Positions 16,474 to 25,516 of a stretch of DNA of 64,000 nucleotides are shown here, one piece after another. The stretch comes from Cronobacter muytjensii ATCC 51329. GTDB taxonomy: Bacteria; Pseudomonadota; Gammaproteobacteria; Enterobacterales; Enterobacteriaceae. The notes under the pieces were generated by a model. That model made no database searches. It was not told the DNA's origin and saw only the letters and a list, made by a program, of their open reading frames with translations. The stretch covers positions 2,976,001 to 3,040,000 of the forward strand of contig NZ_CP012268.1 in assembly GCF_001277195.1 (NCBI RefSeq), in the 5' to 3' direction. Position 1 is the stretch's first letter; every line of letters begins with the position of its first letter. The position numbers and the translations under genes are program-made.

Positions 16474-17576
16474 TCTTTACTCATACAGCGTGCCCGACGG
16501 TCGTCCACGCGCTTTGCAAACCACGCCGTGGTGAGCTTACGCGTGATCTTCGGGCTTTCCAGTTGAATACCCGGCAGTAACTCGCGTGGAAGCGCCTTAC
16601 CGGCGCGTTTGTCCGCCAGCGCAAACACCTTTTTATAAAGCTCGCTGTCGCTGAAATCTTCGCTATCCCCTTTCGCCAGCGCGCGATGAATCGCGCTCTC
16701 GCTCATGTCCAGCCTGCCCGCCAGTTTACGCACCGCATTTTCGGTAGCGCCCGGCTCGCTGCTGTCGTAACGAATGACATCACCGTCCAGCGCCAGCTTC
16801 ACGCCACTCGCTTTGCTGACCGCATTCTGAAACGCCGCGTTGCGGCTCGCGTACCAGCCGGCGTTGAAATCGGCGAAGCGATAGAGCGGGCGCGAGTAAT
16901 CCGCCGGGTAGTTAAGCAGATGCCAGATGCCGAACCAGAGGCCGCCGCGCCGCGTAAAGACCTCCTGGCGCAGTGTGCCGTCGATATCATACGGGTAGCC
17001 GCGCGCGTGCGCTTCGGCAAAGGCGATGCTCACCTGCATTGGCCCGCCGGTATGCACCGGGTTCAGGTTGCCGAACAGCGTCTGGCCGAGCGGCACCATG
17101 CCGATGAAATCGTCGAAAATCGCGCTCAGCTCACGTTCAGACTTCACGTTATCGAGCCGTTCGCTGTAGCTTTTGCCATTAGGGGATTTAATCAGCAGCG
17201 CGGTGCGCACCACGAAAGCGGGAATATGCAACTTACCGGCGCGGCGCTCTATCTCCTTCCAGGCAATCTTGCCAAGCCCCGGCACCTGCGGATCGGCCTG
17301 ATAATTCGACTCCTGCTCCGCCACCGCCAGCACTGAACAGATGTTCTCTTCGCTGGGCGTTATCTTCTGCATTTCAAACGCGCGGGCGATATCGCGCGCC
17401 CAGCCGTCCCGGTCTTTCACGCTGGCGGGCATTTTTTGCTTCACCACGGCGCGCACGTCGAGCGGCTTCGCGCCCTTTTCTGTGGTTGAGGTCTGGCTGG
17501 TACAGCCCGCCAGCGCCAGCAGGGCGGCGAGCGTAAGGGGACGAAAACGAGCTGGCAAGGCAAGCGTGGCGGCCAT
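16470..17576 (-). CDS. yaiW: Outer-membrane lipoprotein YaiW (DUF1615)
   Basis: The 368-residue lipoprotein has a signal peptide ending in the lipobox LALAGC, with acylated Cys near residue 25. The DUF1615 body includes VAEQESNYQADPQVPGLGKI, a lysozyme-like catalytic Glu context, and FGIWHLLNYPADYSRPLYRF. In E. coli YaiW is a surface-exposed lipoprotein that, with SbmA, affects sensitivity to proline-rich antimicrobial peptides. It directly follows sbmA on the same strand with a 95-base gap, as in E. coli. Confidence 0.93.
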   Translation of the reverse strand: MAATLALPARFRPLTLAALLALAGCTSQTSTTEKGAKPLDVRAVVKQKMPASVKDRDGWARDIARAFEMQKITPSEENICSVLAVAEQESNYQADPQVPGLGKIAWKEIERRAGKLHIPAFVVRTALLIKSPNGKSYSERLDNVKSERELSAIFDDFIGMVPLGQTLFGNLNPVHTGGPMQVSIAFAEAHARGYPYDIDGTLRQEVFTRRGGLWFGIWHLLNYPADYSRPLYRFADFNAGWYASRNAAFQNAVSKASGVKLALDGDVIRYDSSEPGATENAVRKLAGRLDMSESAIHRALAKGDSEDFSDSELYKKVFALADKRAGKALPRELLPGIQLESPKITRKLTTAWFAKRVDDRRARCMSKD

Positions 17577-17671
17577 GATAATCCTGTCAGGCTGGGTTCA
17601 GGCCGTTTACCCTGCCACGTTTTTGCCGCCGCGAAAAGCGGATCGCTCCGAAGACGCAGCGGCAGCGCGCG

Positions 17672-18892
17672 TTACATCGCTTCCTGCGGTTCGTGTTGCG
17701 GCTCAGGCCGATCGTTCAGCGTTCGCTCAAAGCTGCGCAGACGTTTGTAGATAGACATCAGCTCCACCAGCGTTGTCCAGGAGTTAATTAAATACTGGAA
17801 CGCGCCGCGTACTTCACCAAACACGTTGCCTATTTGCGACATCAGACCCAGCGTAATGCTCCCTGCCGCAATCGACGGGAACATCAAAAACAGGCCGAAA
17901 ATCGCATCCACTTGCAGGTAGAGGATCCGGGCGATATTGAAATAGGTGTAGTGAAAATAGAGCCGGAAATAGTTGTAGCGCACATTGCTGAACAGCGCCT
18001 GTACTGTCGGCGGATCGGCACGCGTCGGATCGTCTTCGCCATACACCAGCTCTTTACGATAGGCGGCCTCGACCCGCTGGTTGCGAAACTCCAGCCCCGG
18101 CAGCTTGATCCCAACGAGCGCCAGCAGCCCGGTGCCGATCAGTGCCCAGACGATCGCGGCAAATACCAGCCCATAAGGCACGGCGCCCACCACCGGCAGT
18201 TCTTTCACGTGCGGCGAGAGCGCCACCAGCACCGGCAGAAACGCAATCAGCGTCATTACGGCTTTCAGCAGCGACACGCCCATATCTTCAAGCGTTGAGG
18301 CGAAACGCATGGTGTCTTCCTGAACGCGCTGCGCGGCGCCTTCGATATGGCGCAGCCGCTGCCAGTGCTCCATATAGTATTCGTTCATGGCGGTACGCCA
18401 GCGGAAGATGTAATGGCTGATGAAAAAGTTATTCAGCACGCCCACCGTCACGTAAATAAGCGCAATGCCGAGAAACACCGTAAGCCCGCTGTAGAGCTGG
18501 CCGATTTTGACTTTATTCGGCGCGCCAAGCGCGGTCTGGATCAGATCGAAAAACGGCGCGTACCAGGCGTTAATGGCAACGCTCAGTTCCACCATAAACC
18601 AGGTGACGAAGATCAGCAGCGCCGATCCCAGCACCGACCAGCGCTGCCAGCGGTGCGGGCTGTAAAAGCGCCAGAAGGCGGCGAACAGCCCCACGCAGAG
18701 CGCGTAATACGCGTAGAAAAGCAGAAAACTGCCCGACCAGAAACGAGCCGCGCTGATGGGCAGTTCGCCCGCCACGCCGAGCCGTTCACTAAGCCAGTCG
18801 CCACCCAGTTGCCAGACGACCACGGCAATCATCGCCCAGACCAGCGCTGAAAGAAAAAACGCGGTGGGACGAGGAAAAAAGGATTTAAACAT
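17672..18892 (-). CDS. sbmA: Peptide antibiotic and Bac7/microcin transporter SbmA
   Basis: SbmA is a proton-driven homodimeric inner-membrane importer that takes up microcins B17/J25, bleomycin and proline-rich peptides. It resembles the membrane half of an ABC exporter without an ATPase. The start at ATG 18892, after AGGAG, gives MFKSFFPRPTAFFL and 406 residues; a TTG one codon upstream is also possible. Recognisable blocks are FRWRTAMNEYYMEHW, HIEGAAQRVQEDTMRFA and GAFQYLINSWTTLVELMSIYKRL. The sbmA-yaiW pairing is conserved. Confidence 0.96.
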   Translation of the reverse strand: MFKSFFPRPTAFFLSALVWAMIAVVVWQLGGDWLSERLGVAGELPISAARFWSGSFLLFYAYYALCVGLFAAFWRFYSPHRWQRWSVLGSALLIFVTWFMVELSVAINAWYAPFFDLIQTALGAPNKVKIGQLYSGLTVFLGIALIYVTVGVLNNFFISHYIFRWRTAMNEYYMEHWQRLRHIEGAAQRVQEDTMRFASTLEDMGVSLLKAVMTLIAFLPVLVALSPHVKELPVVGAVPYGLVFAAIVWALIGTGLLALVGIKLPGLEFRNQRVEAAYRKELVYGEDDPTRADPPTVQALFSNVRYNYFRLYFHYTYFNIARILYLQVDAIFGLFLMFPSIAAGSITLGLMSQIGNVFGEVRGAFQYLINSWTTLVELMSIYKRLRSFERTLNDRPEPQHEPQEAM

Positions 18893-19066
18893 CAATCACT
18901 CCTGCAAATATTCTTGTTTTGCTGTTGCTGTATGACCGCAGCCCTGCCCTCGCGACAGGGGCGTTGAGTGTAACCCGACGAGCGGCCAGCGCACCGCCCC
19001 GATTGTTTCTGAAAGTGTAACGGCGCGGCCCACGCTCGCGCCGTGGTGAGACAGACTGCAAGCGCG

Positions 19067-19600
19067 TTAGTTCGCCTGCCACGCAGTGAGGATCTCCCCG
19101 GTACTCAGCACGCGCAGCGGATTGCCCGGCATCGTCAGGTTGCGCCACATCTCGTTGTAATGCTCGATGAGCACCGCCGCGGTGGCGGCAGTACGATCGG
19201 CGGTGGTATGCGCATCCCCGGCGATGGTAACGCGAAAGCCGCGGCTCGCGGCCTGTTTGATAGTGGTATCCACGCAGTAGTCGCTGGCGCAGCCGCATAC
19301 CACGAACGCGTCGACGTTATGCTCGCGCAGTAGCGCCTCAAGCGGCGTGCGCCAGAAGGCGTCGCAGGCGGTTTTCGTCACCCGCAGGGCGTTTGCGGGT
19401 ACGTTGAGTGTTGGCAACACCGCAAACCCGGCTGTTCCCTCTTCCAGCCCGCCCGCCTCGGCGTGCTGAATGATAATGACCTGCTCTGCCCCCGCCATCA
19501 GCTGATTAATGCGGGCGACGCGCCCTTCCCGGTCAAAACGTGGCGTCGCGAAAACGCCGTTTTGCATATCGATAACCATCACAACCTTTGGTACAGACAT
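19067..19600 (-). CDS. Isochorismatase-like cysteine hydrolase
   Basis: The 177-residue cytoplasmic protein belongs to the isochorismatase/nicotinamidase superfamily. The start at ATG 19600 gives MSVPKVVMVIDMQNGVFAT with the catalytic Asp in VIDMQNG. The lysine is in VTKTACDAFWRT near residue 93, and the nucleophile Cys lies in VVCGCASDYCVDTTIKQA near residue 125. All three triad positions are thus present. The substrate is unknown; many relatives act on small amides. It stands alone between sbmA and ampH and faces away from ampH. Confidence 0.85.
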   Translation of the reverse strand: MSVPKVVMVIDMQNGVFATPRFDREGRVARINQLMAGAEQVIIIQHAEAGGLEEGTAGFAVLPTLNVPANALRVTKTACDAFWRTPLEALLREHNVDAFVVCGCASDYCVDTTIKQAASRGFRVTIAGDAHTTADRTAATAAVLIEHYNEMWRNLTMPGNPLRVLSTGEILTAWQAN

Positions 19601-19796
19601 CGCGCACTCCTTCTGGGGAAAGCAGGAGGTTACCACAGGCGAAGCGGTGCCGATTGCACAAAAAATTAGCGCAAAAAAACGAGCTGTTACGCGTCGTTAC
19701 GTTTTTTCGCACGCGGGCGTGCTTTTCCGGCCTTTGCAGATCTGCGCGCAGTAGTATAAATACCCTCTATCCCCGCTCACTGAATGGATTGCTTCG

Positions 19797-20954
19797 TTGA
19801 AACGTTGTCTGCTCTCCTGCGCCCTGCTGATTAGCGCGGCCTTTTCTGCGGCTCATGCCGCGCAAACTTCGCCCGACCCGGTCTTTGCGTCCGATATTGT
19901 CGACCGTTACGCCAACCATATTTTCTATGGCAGCGGCGCGACCGGCATGGCGATTGTGGTGATTGACGGTAACCAGCGCGTATTCAGAAGCTTCGGCGAA
20001 ACGCGCCCCGGCAATAACGTTCGCCCGCAGCTCGACTCGGTTATCCGTATCGCCTCGCTCACCAAACTGATGACCAGCGAAATGCTGGTGAAAATGCTCG
20101 ATCAGGGCGTGGTGCGGCTTGACGATCCGCTCAGCCGCTACGCACCGCCCGGCGCGCGCGTGCCGACGTATCAGGGCGAGCCTATCCGGCTGGTGAACCT
20201 CGCCACGCATACCAGCGCCCTGCCCCGCGAACAGCCTGGCGGCGCGGCGAAACGCCCGGTGTTTGTCTGGCCGACGCGCCAGCAGCGCTGGGAGTGGCTC
20301 TCCACCGCGACGCTAAAAGCCGCCCCTGGCGCCACAGCGGCCTATTCCAACCTCGCCTTTGATCTTCTGGCGGACGCGCTGGCGAACGCGGCGGGCAAGC
20401 CTTATACGCAGCTGTTCGAAGAGCAGATAACCCGTCCGCTCGGCATGAAAGACACCACGTTTACGCCCTCGCCGGATCAGTGCAAGCGCCTGATGGTAGC
20501 CGAAAAAGGCGCCAGCCCGTGCAATAACACGCTGGCGGCGATTGGCAGCGGCGGCGTCTATTCCACGCCGGATGACATGATGCGCTGGATGCAGCAGTTC
20601 CTGGCGTCCGATTTCCACCGTCGCAGCGCGCAGGCCGACCGGATGCAGACGCTGATTTATCAGCGCACGCAGCTCACGAAAGTGGTGGGAATGGACGTGC
20701 CGGGCAAAGCGGACGCGCTCGGACTTGGCTGGGTCTATATGGCTCCGAAAGCCGGACGCCCTGGCATTATTCAGAAAACCGGCGGCGGCGGCGGCTTTAT
20801 CACCTACATGGCGATGGTGCCGCAGCATAACATCGGCGCGTTCGTGGTGGTGACTCGCTCCCCGCTGACGCGCTTTACTAACATGAGCGACGGCATCAAC
20901 GATCTGGTGACCGAGCTGAGCGGCAACAAACCGCTGCAAACGCCGGGATCGTAA
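19797..20954 (+). CDS. ampH: D-alanyl-D-alanine carboxypeptidase/endopeptidase AmpH
   Basis: AmpH is a periplasmic penicillin-binding protein of the class C beta-lactamase fold that trims and recycles peptidoglycan peptides. The 385-residue reading starts at TTG 19797 and has a signal peptide ending near HAAQT. The nucleophile motif is SLTK (in IASLTKLMTSEML), the second motif is the YSN of AAYSNLAFDLLAD, and the C-terminal KTGGGGGF box is clear. Length and sequence match E. coli AmpH. A TTG start is unusual, but the next in-frame ATG falls inside the mature protein. Confidence 0.95.
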   Translation: MKRCLLSCALLISAAFSAAHAAQTSPDPVFASDIVDRYANHIFYGSGATGMAIVVIDGNQRVFRSFGETRPGNNVRPQLDSVIRIASLTKLMTSEMLVKMLDQGVVRLDDPLSRYAPPGARVPTYQGEPIRLVNLATHTSALPREQPGGAAKRPVFVWPTRQQRWEWLSTATLKAAPGATAAYSNLAFDLLADALANAAGKPYTQLFEEQITRPLGMKDTTFTPSPDQCKRLMVAEKGASPCNNTLAAIGSGGVYSTPDDMMRWMQQFLASDFHRRSAQADRMQTLIYQRTQLTKVVGMDVPGKADALGLGWVYMAPKAGRPGIIQKTGGGGGFITYMAMVPQHNIGAFVVVTRSPLTRFTNMSDGINDLVTELSGNKPLQTPGS

Positions 20955-20960
20955 TCTCAA

Positions 20961-20992
20961 AAACGGCGCCCCTTCGGCGCCGTACTTTTTCA
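20961..20992. terminator. Terminator between ampH and iprA
   Basis: ACGGCGCC and GGCGCCGT pair around a CCTTC loop, and a T run follows on the plus strand. An A run precedes the stem, so it can serve both converging genes. Confidence 0.85.
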
Positions 20993-21616
20993 GTAGTTGA
21001 GCGGCAGTTTATTCACCGCCACCAGCTTTCCCTTCTGCATTTCAATGTACTTGCCCTTGCGAAGCTCAGCGAGCACTTCGGCGATGACCGAGCGGGAAAT
21101 ATGGGTGTGATTCTGAATATGATGGATAACGCCTATCTGGGCGCGCAGTTCCGGGCTCCATCTCGCCATCGTCAACAGCGTGGCGCGGATCTGCGAATAG
21201 GTCGTGGTGCCGATAAAATGCGCGTCGCGCCACTCAAACGAACGCATCAGCCATGTCTGCCAGTGGCAGAACGATTTCCACAGCTGACGATGTTCGATAA
21301 TTTCTATCGCCCGGCGCACCGGCATCCGAAAGCCGCGACACGGTGTTTCGGTCATCAGCGTATAGCGCAGCGGCTCGGGGATCACCGCGTCGGAAAAGCT
21401 TAAATAAAGCGGCGAGGTCATTAAATCGACATGAATGCGGTTTTGTTCACGCCAGAGATTGAGGCTACCCTCCTTAAAAAACCAGCACTGCGGCTCGCCC
21501 TGCTCGTTGAAAAACGACAGTTCGCAGTGGGCGTCAATGTCAAAGGGCGTTCCTGCCGGGCCGAGATGACGCTGAAGGGCATCGAGATGATGAAGGGGTT
21601 TTACCAGGTCTAACAC
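20990..21616 (-). CDS. iprA: Winged-helix regulator IprA (YaiV)
   Basis: This CRP-like fold regulator without the usual cyclic nucleotide residues is known in Salmonella and E. coli as an inhibitor of hydrogen peroxide resistance. The C-terminal winged helix (QIGVIHHIQNHTHISRSVIA, EVLAELRKGKYIEMQKGKL) matches YaiV very well; the N-terminal sensor half is more diverged. The start was set at GTG 21616 (VLDLVKPL), which aligns with the E. coli start. The frame stays open to 21694, but that stretch contains a 10-bp hairpin just after the autotransporter gene and looks intergenic. It neighbours ampH as in E. coli. Confidence 0.85.
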   Translation of the reverse strand: MLDLVKPLHHLDALQRHLGPAGTPFDIDAHCELSFFNEQGEPQCWFFKEGSLNLWREQNRIHVDLMTSPLYLSFSDAVIPEPLRYTLMTETPCRGFRMPVRRAIEIIEHRQLWKSFCHWQTWLMRSFEWRDAHFIGTTTYSQIRATLLTMARWSPELRAQIGVIHHIQNHTHISRSVIAEVLAELRKGKYIEMQKGKLVAVNKLPLNY

Positions 21617-21649
21617 GCGAGATATCCATTTCAGGTGTGTTAATGGGAA

Positions 21650-21674
21650 CTGCCTGTCCGCGCGGGACAGGCAG
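21650..21674. terminator. Hairpin downstream of the autotransporter gene
   Basis: CTGCCTGTCC and GGACAGGCAG form a perfect 10-bp stem with a five-base loop, 23 bases after the yaiT stop on the minus strand. The plus side is followed by CTTTT. Confidence 0.6.
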
Positions 21675-21696
21675 CTTTTGACGCTAACTAACATGA

Positions 21697-24474
21697 TTAC
21701 CAGGTATATTTGACGCCCACGTTGGCCGCCCAGTCCTGCTCAACGTCGCCGCCGCCGAGGTAGTTGCCGTCGGCATAGGCGCTGAAGTTTTTGGTGAAGC
21801 TGAATTTGCCGCCGAGGCCCGCGCGAACCGCAGAGCCTTCCACGCCGTTATCGATATTGTCGCCGTTTACGTCGGCATCGTTATCGTTCGCGTCGTCATA
21901 GACGTAAGCCAGTTTCGCATACGGGGTGAACGCCTGGTCGTTGCCATAGCTGAACGTGTAACCGAGATCTGCGCCCAGCTCATAGCGCAGGCTGTCATAA
22001 GACTGGCTGTTGACGCGCATATCGTTGCTCAGCTGATAGCCGTCGCCGTCCTGGAGCAGCCCGGAAACGCTGGCGTAAGGCGTCAGGTAACCCTGCGGAT
22101 TAAACGCCCAGTCGTAACCCAGTTTCAGCCCGAAGCCCCAGGCGTCGGATGAGATATCGCCAGAGACCGCCTGGCCGTCGCTCATGACCGCGCTCAGATC
22201 GTTGCTGAAATGGCTGTAGCTCAGGCTGGAGTCGAGGAACACGTTGTTGGCGAACTGCGCGGAGGCGTACAGACGCGCGGACTGGCTGTCCTGATCAACG
22301 CTCCCGGTGCGATCGTCCATGTCGCCTTTCGCAAAGCCCGCCGCAGCGCCCAGCATCCATTTCGCATTATTGCCATCCACCTGTTTATCGAGGCCGACCA
22401 TCAGACCGTTCACATCCTGGTCATAGCTCAGCTCGCCGGTATCGCCGTTAAAGTTACCGCCGAAGTAGGTTACCCACGCACCGCCGGTATCCGCCGCGCT
22501 GTGGCGGCCCTGCGCGAGACGCGTGCTCAACACATCCTGCTCCAGGTTCCAGATATTGGTATTGGCGGAAGGAATGCTCAGCGCCATATTCGCGTAGTCG
22601 GTCAGCTCGCGCTGTTTCAGCACCACGGTATCGCCCTGCTGGCTGGCCTCGTAAGTGTACGCGCCCAGATCGGCGTTGTTGGCGGCGGTAAAGCGCGCGG
22701 TGGTCGCGTCGTTATCGTCGTACACGCGCAGCACTTCATTGCCTTTGTAATCCGCGATCGCGCCCGCGCCGGTCGCGTTATCGATACGCACCCGGTAGTT
22801 GCCTGACACATCGCCGTTGACCGCCAGATGACCATCGGAATTCAGCGCGATCACGCCGTCGTCATAATCTTCCTGGTGCGGATCGTTGGTGACGTAGCGC
22901 GCGTTGCCAAGCGACGCGTCCAGCACATAGTCACGACTCGCCACGTTCAGCACGCCGCCGTCGGTCAGCACCACCTGGTCGGCGTCCACCTGGCCCAGAC
23001 CCAGATTCAGCTGCGCGCCGTTATCGACGGTCAGCGTGTTGGCGTACAGCGAGGCGGTTTCTTCCGTCAGCGTCGCTTCACTGCCGCTATCCAGCGTCAG
23101 CGAGTCAGTCGCGACTGCGCCGCCGTCGCCGATATTCAGCGTGGAAGCATTAGTCAGGGCAATAGAATCCGCCAGCAGCGATGAGCTTTCCACGTTCACC
23201 TGCGAAACGTTATCCACGACCAGCGCGTCGATGTTCGAGGCTTTGCGGGTGTCCCATTCGGAGCCGTTTTGCAGCGTCACGTTGAAAATACCGCTCTGGT
23301 AAACCTCGTTGCCCGTCACGTGGCCCGCTTCGTTAAACGCCGTGTCGTCGTTTTCGATGCCATAGGTAGAGCCCGGCCAGAGGCTGTTCGGCTGATAGTC
23401 ATAAAGCTCGGCGGTCGCCTCCACATTGGAGACAGCCGCGCCCACCCATTTGCTGCCGTTCGTCAGCGTGACGTCCAGGCGGTCAGTGTCATCCCAGCCG
23501 TTGGAATCGAGCGTGCCGTCGCCGTTCACGTCATACGCGTTGACATGCGTCGTAACCGGATTGCCGTCGGCATCAAGCGTGGTGCGGTCATACCCCCCGA
23601 AATTCTCGTCGAACGTGCTTTCGAAGTAGATGTCGCCGTTAATGGTTGAGCGATCGAAAGAGGCGGTGGTCTGCATCGCGTTATCGGCGCTGGCGTTAGC
23701 GACAACGGCCAGTGCGATATCGTCAGCGGTAATAGCGTTATCGTAATCGCTGGCTTTACCGGTATGGCCGTAAAAACCATCGGTGCCTTCATCGGTCCAT
23801 GAGCCGGAGCTCAACACAGAATCTGTCACCGCTATGGTGTTATTAAAAATTTCGCCGCTATTTGCGCCAGTCGCGGAGGTGACGTCCTGATTATCTTCCC
23901 ATTCATAACCCTGCGTCAGCGTAATACCGGCAACGTGGGAGTTATTCTGGATAACCAGATCGGTTTCCTGATCAAGCGTAATCGCGGTGCCGAGATTGTA
24001 AATATCCTGAGAGGCGGTGGTTTTATCGTCGGCGTTATAATAAGTGTAGTGTTCGAAATCATCGTCAATAGTTGAATTATCGACCGTTAAGGCGAGACGA
24101 TTATAGAGGTAATCTCCGGTACGATTATCGCAATTATCAGTCATGCACTGGGAGGTAATCATCCCGTGAATGGTACTGTCCTTAATGGTCAGGGCGTTGC
24201 GGTTGCTATTATTACTGGTGCCGTCGTCGAGATACCAGGTGGAAATAACACCGTCGACCTGCGCGCCGGAAATTTGCGGATAAATATTGCCGTTATAATA
24301 ATCAGCGCCATAGTCATAGCCGACATAACCCTGATACATAATGCCGCCGTCATAATAAAACGTGTCGTAGCTTTTGCCTGAAATATCCGTGGCGGCGGAT
24401 GCCTGAGAAGCGATAGCCATCGTGCAGGCCACGGCTAATTGTGAGACTACAAGTTTCTTTTTCCAGGAGTGCAT
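21697..24474 (-). CDS. yaiT: YaiT-type autotransporter adhesin
   Basis: The 925-residue type Va secreted protein has a signal peptide (MHSWKKKLVVSQLAVACTMA, cleavage after ASQASA near residue 27). A passenger of about 600 residues with repeated N/T/D-rich beta-helix turns follows (ALTIKDSTIHG, ALTVDNSTID). The C-terminal 12-strand barrel begins near GGAWVTYFGGNFNG and ends in the aromatic-terminated KYTW. The beginning and the barrel match E. coli YaiT closely; the K-12 copy is disrupted, whereas this one is intact. It lies between iprA and hemB, near its E. coli position. An adhesive role is inferred. Confidence 0.9.
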   Translation of the reverse strand: MHSWKKKLVVSQLAVACTMAIASQASAATDISGKSYDTFYYDGGIMYQGYVGYDYGADYYNGNIYPQISGAQVDGVISTWYLDDGTSNNSNRNALTIKDSTIHGMITSQCMTDNCDNRTGDYLYNRLALTVDNSTIDDDFEHYTYYNADDKTTASQDIYNLGTAITLDQETDLVIQNNSHVAGITLTQGYEWEDNQDVTSATGANSGEIFNNTIAVTDSVLSSGSWTDEGTDGFYGHTGKASDYDNAITADDIALAVVANASADNAMQTTASFDRSTINGDIYFESTFDENFGGYDRTTLDADGNPVTTHVNAYDVNGDGTLDSNGWDDTDRLDVTLTNGSKWVGAAVSNVEATAELYDYQPNSLWPGSTYGIENDDTAFNEAGHVTGNEVYQSGIFNVTLQNGSEWDTRKASNIDALVVDNVSQVNVESSSLLADSIALTNASTLNIGDGGAVATDSLTLDSGSEATLTEETASLYANTLTVDNGAQLNLGLGQVDADQVVLTDGGVLNVASRDYVLDASLGNARYVTNDPHQEDYDDGVIALNSDGHLAVNGDVSGNYRVRIDNATGAGAIADYKGNEVLRVYDDNDATTARFTAANNADLGAYTYEASQQGDTVVLKQRELTDYANMALSIPSANTNIWNLEQDVLSTRLAQGRHSAADTGGAWVTYFGGNFNGDTGELSYDQDVNGLMVGLDKQVDGNNAKWMLGAAAGFAKGDMDDRTGSVDQDSQSARLYASAQFANNVFLDSSLSYSHFSNDLSAVMSDGQAVSGDISSDAWGFGLKLGYDWAFNPQGYLTPYASVSGLLQDGDGYQLSNDMRVNSQSYDSLRYELGADLGYTFSYGNDQAFTPYAKLAYVYDDANDNDADVNGDNIDNGVEGSAVRAGLGGKFSFTKNFSAYADGNYLGGGDVEQDWAANVGVKYTW

Positions 24475-24854
24475 TTATCATCCCTCCTCAGGGACGTCAC
24501 AAAGTTGGTCCATCAAATGGTTTGCCGTAATACAAACGGAGTGTATTAACGGCAAAATTATGCACATCGGAAAATTAAAGGTTCAATTCTTCTTTACGGA
24601 TTGTATGAATTCAAACTTTTTGGTTATTTAATTCAGAGCAGCGAATATCCCCCCGCTCCTTTTGCTGCCTTGTCTGCGAGAAAACCTCATGATTCCGTCA
24701 TAAAAAAGCAATGGTTTATTGAGATAAAAATATAACTCTTATTGTTCCAATAAATAACATAGCCACCGGTTATAAAATACAGGTACCGCTGCGCTCCCGG
24801 TACTTTTCACATTCACTGCGGGATACTCATCTATAATGTGAATATCTCAATGGC
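24475..24854. other. AT-rich intergenic region between yaiT and the CinA-like gene
   Basis: About 380 bases of clearly lower GC separate two divergent genes. No further gene was found. Many overlapping AT-rich promoter-like hexamers occur, and no single one can be chosen. Confidence 0.4.
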
Positions 24855-25367
24855 ATGGAGAAAATGAATCGAATGAACGAAAAACTTCAGCACGCCGCAA
24901 AACAGGCCGGCATTTATCTCAGCCAGCGCGGGCTACGCCTGGCGACCGCGGAGTCCTGCACCGGCGGGCTTATCACTTACACGCTGTGCGCCACCGAAGA
25001 CACCACTGCGTTTTATTCGAGCGGTTTTATCACTTACACCAATGAAGCCAAGCAGCGCATGCTGGGCGTGAAAGAAGAGACGCTGCGCCTCTACACCGCC
25101 GTCAGCGAGCAGACGGTGCATGAAATGGCGGCAGGCGCGCGCGCGCGCTCCGGCGAAGATGTCAGCCTGTCCGTGAGCGGCTACGCCGGGCCATCTGGCG
25201 GTGAAGACGGCACGCCGCCCGGCACCGTGTGGTTCGGCTGGGGAATGCCGGGCCAGGAAACCGTGGCGGAAAAACGCCACTTTAACGGCGATCCAAAAAC
25301 CGTTATCGATCAGGCCGCAGTGTTTGCGCTGGAGCGCCTCGTCGAGCTGTTAAAAGCGCGGGAATAA
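24855..25367 (+). CDS. CinA C-terminal (PncC-like) nicotinamide-nucleotide amidase family protein
   Basis: This cytoplasmic protein of about 165-170 residues consists only of the CinA C-terminal domain. That domain deamidates nicotinamide mononucleotide in NAD recycling; close paralogues such as E. coli YdeJ are less active or uncharacterised. Key motifs are RLATAESCTGGLITYTL near residue 30, YSSGFITYTNEAKQRMLGV near residue 56, and SVSGYAGPSGGEDGTPPGTV near residue 110. Three in-frame ATGs (24855, 24864, 24873) compete, and none has an ideal ribosome site, so the exact start is open. Confidence 0.82.
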   Translation: MEKMNRMNEKLQHAAKQAGIYLSQRGLRLATAESCTGGLITYTLCATEDTTAFYSSGFITYTNEAKQRMLGVKEETLRLYTAVSEQTVHEMAAGARARSGEDVSLSVSGYAGPSGGEDGTPPGTVWFGWGMPGQETVAEKRHFNGDPKTVIDQAAVFALERLVELLKARE

Positions 25368-25516
25368 CCGGCGCGCCTCAGGGTCTGTCCGCGCTTTTCC
25401 CCCGGCAGGCCCTGCTCTGCGCGACGGCGCGCGGTTTAGCGCCCACAATCGTCAAACATCCACCCCTGTTTCGGGTTAAAATAAAGCCTGTCCCATTTCT
25501 CTGATAAGAAGCAATT

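Noticed and set aside
21617..21694. N-terminal extension of iprA by 26 residues
   Set aside because: It would translate through a terminator-like hairpin that follows yaiT, and the family start aligns with GTG 21616.
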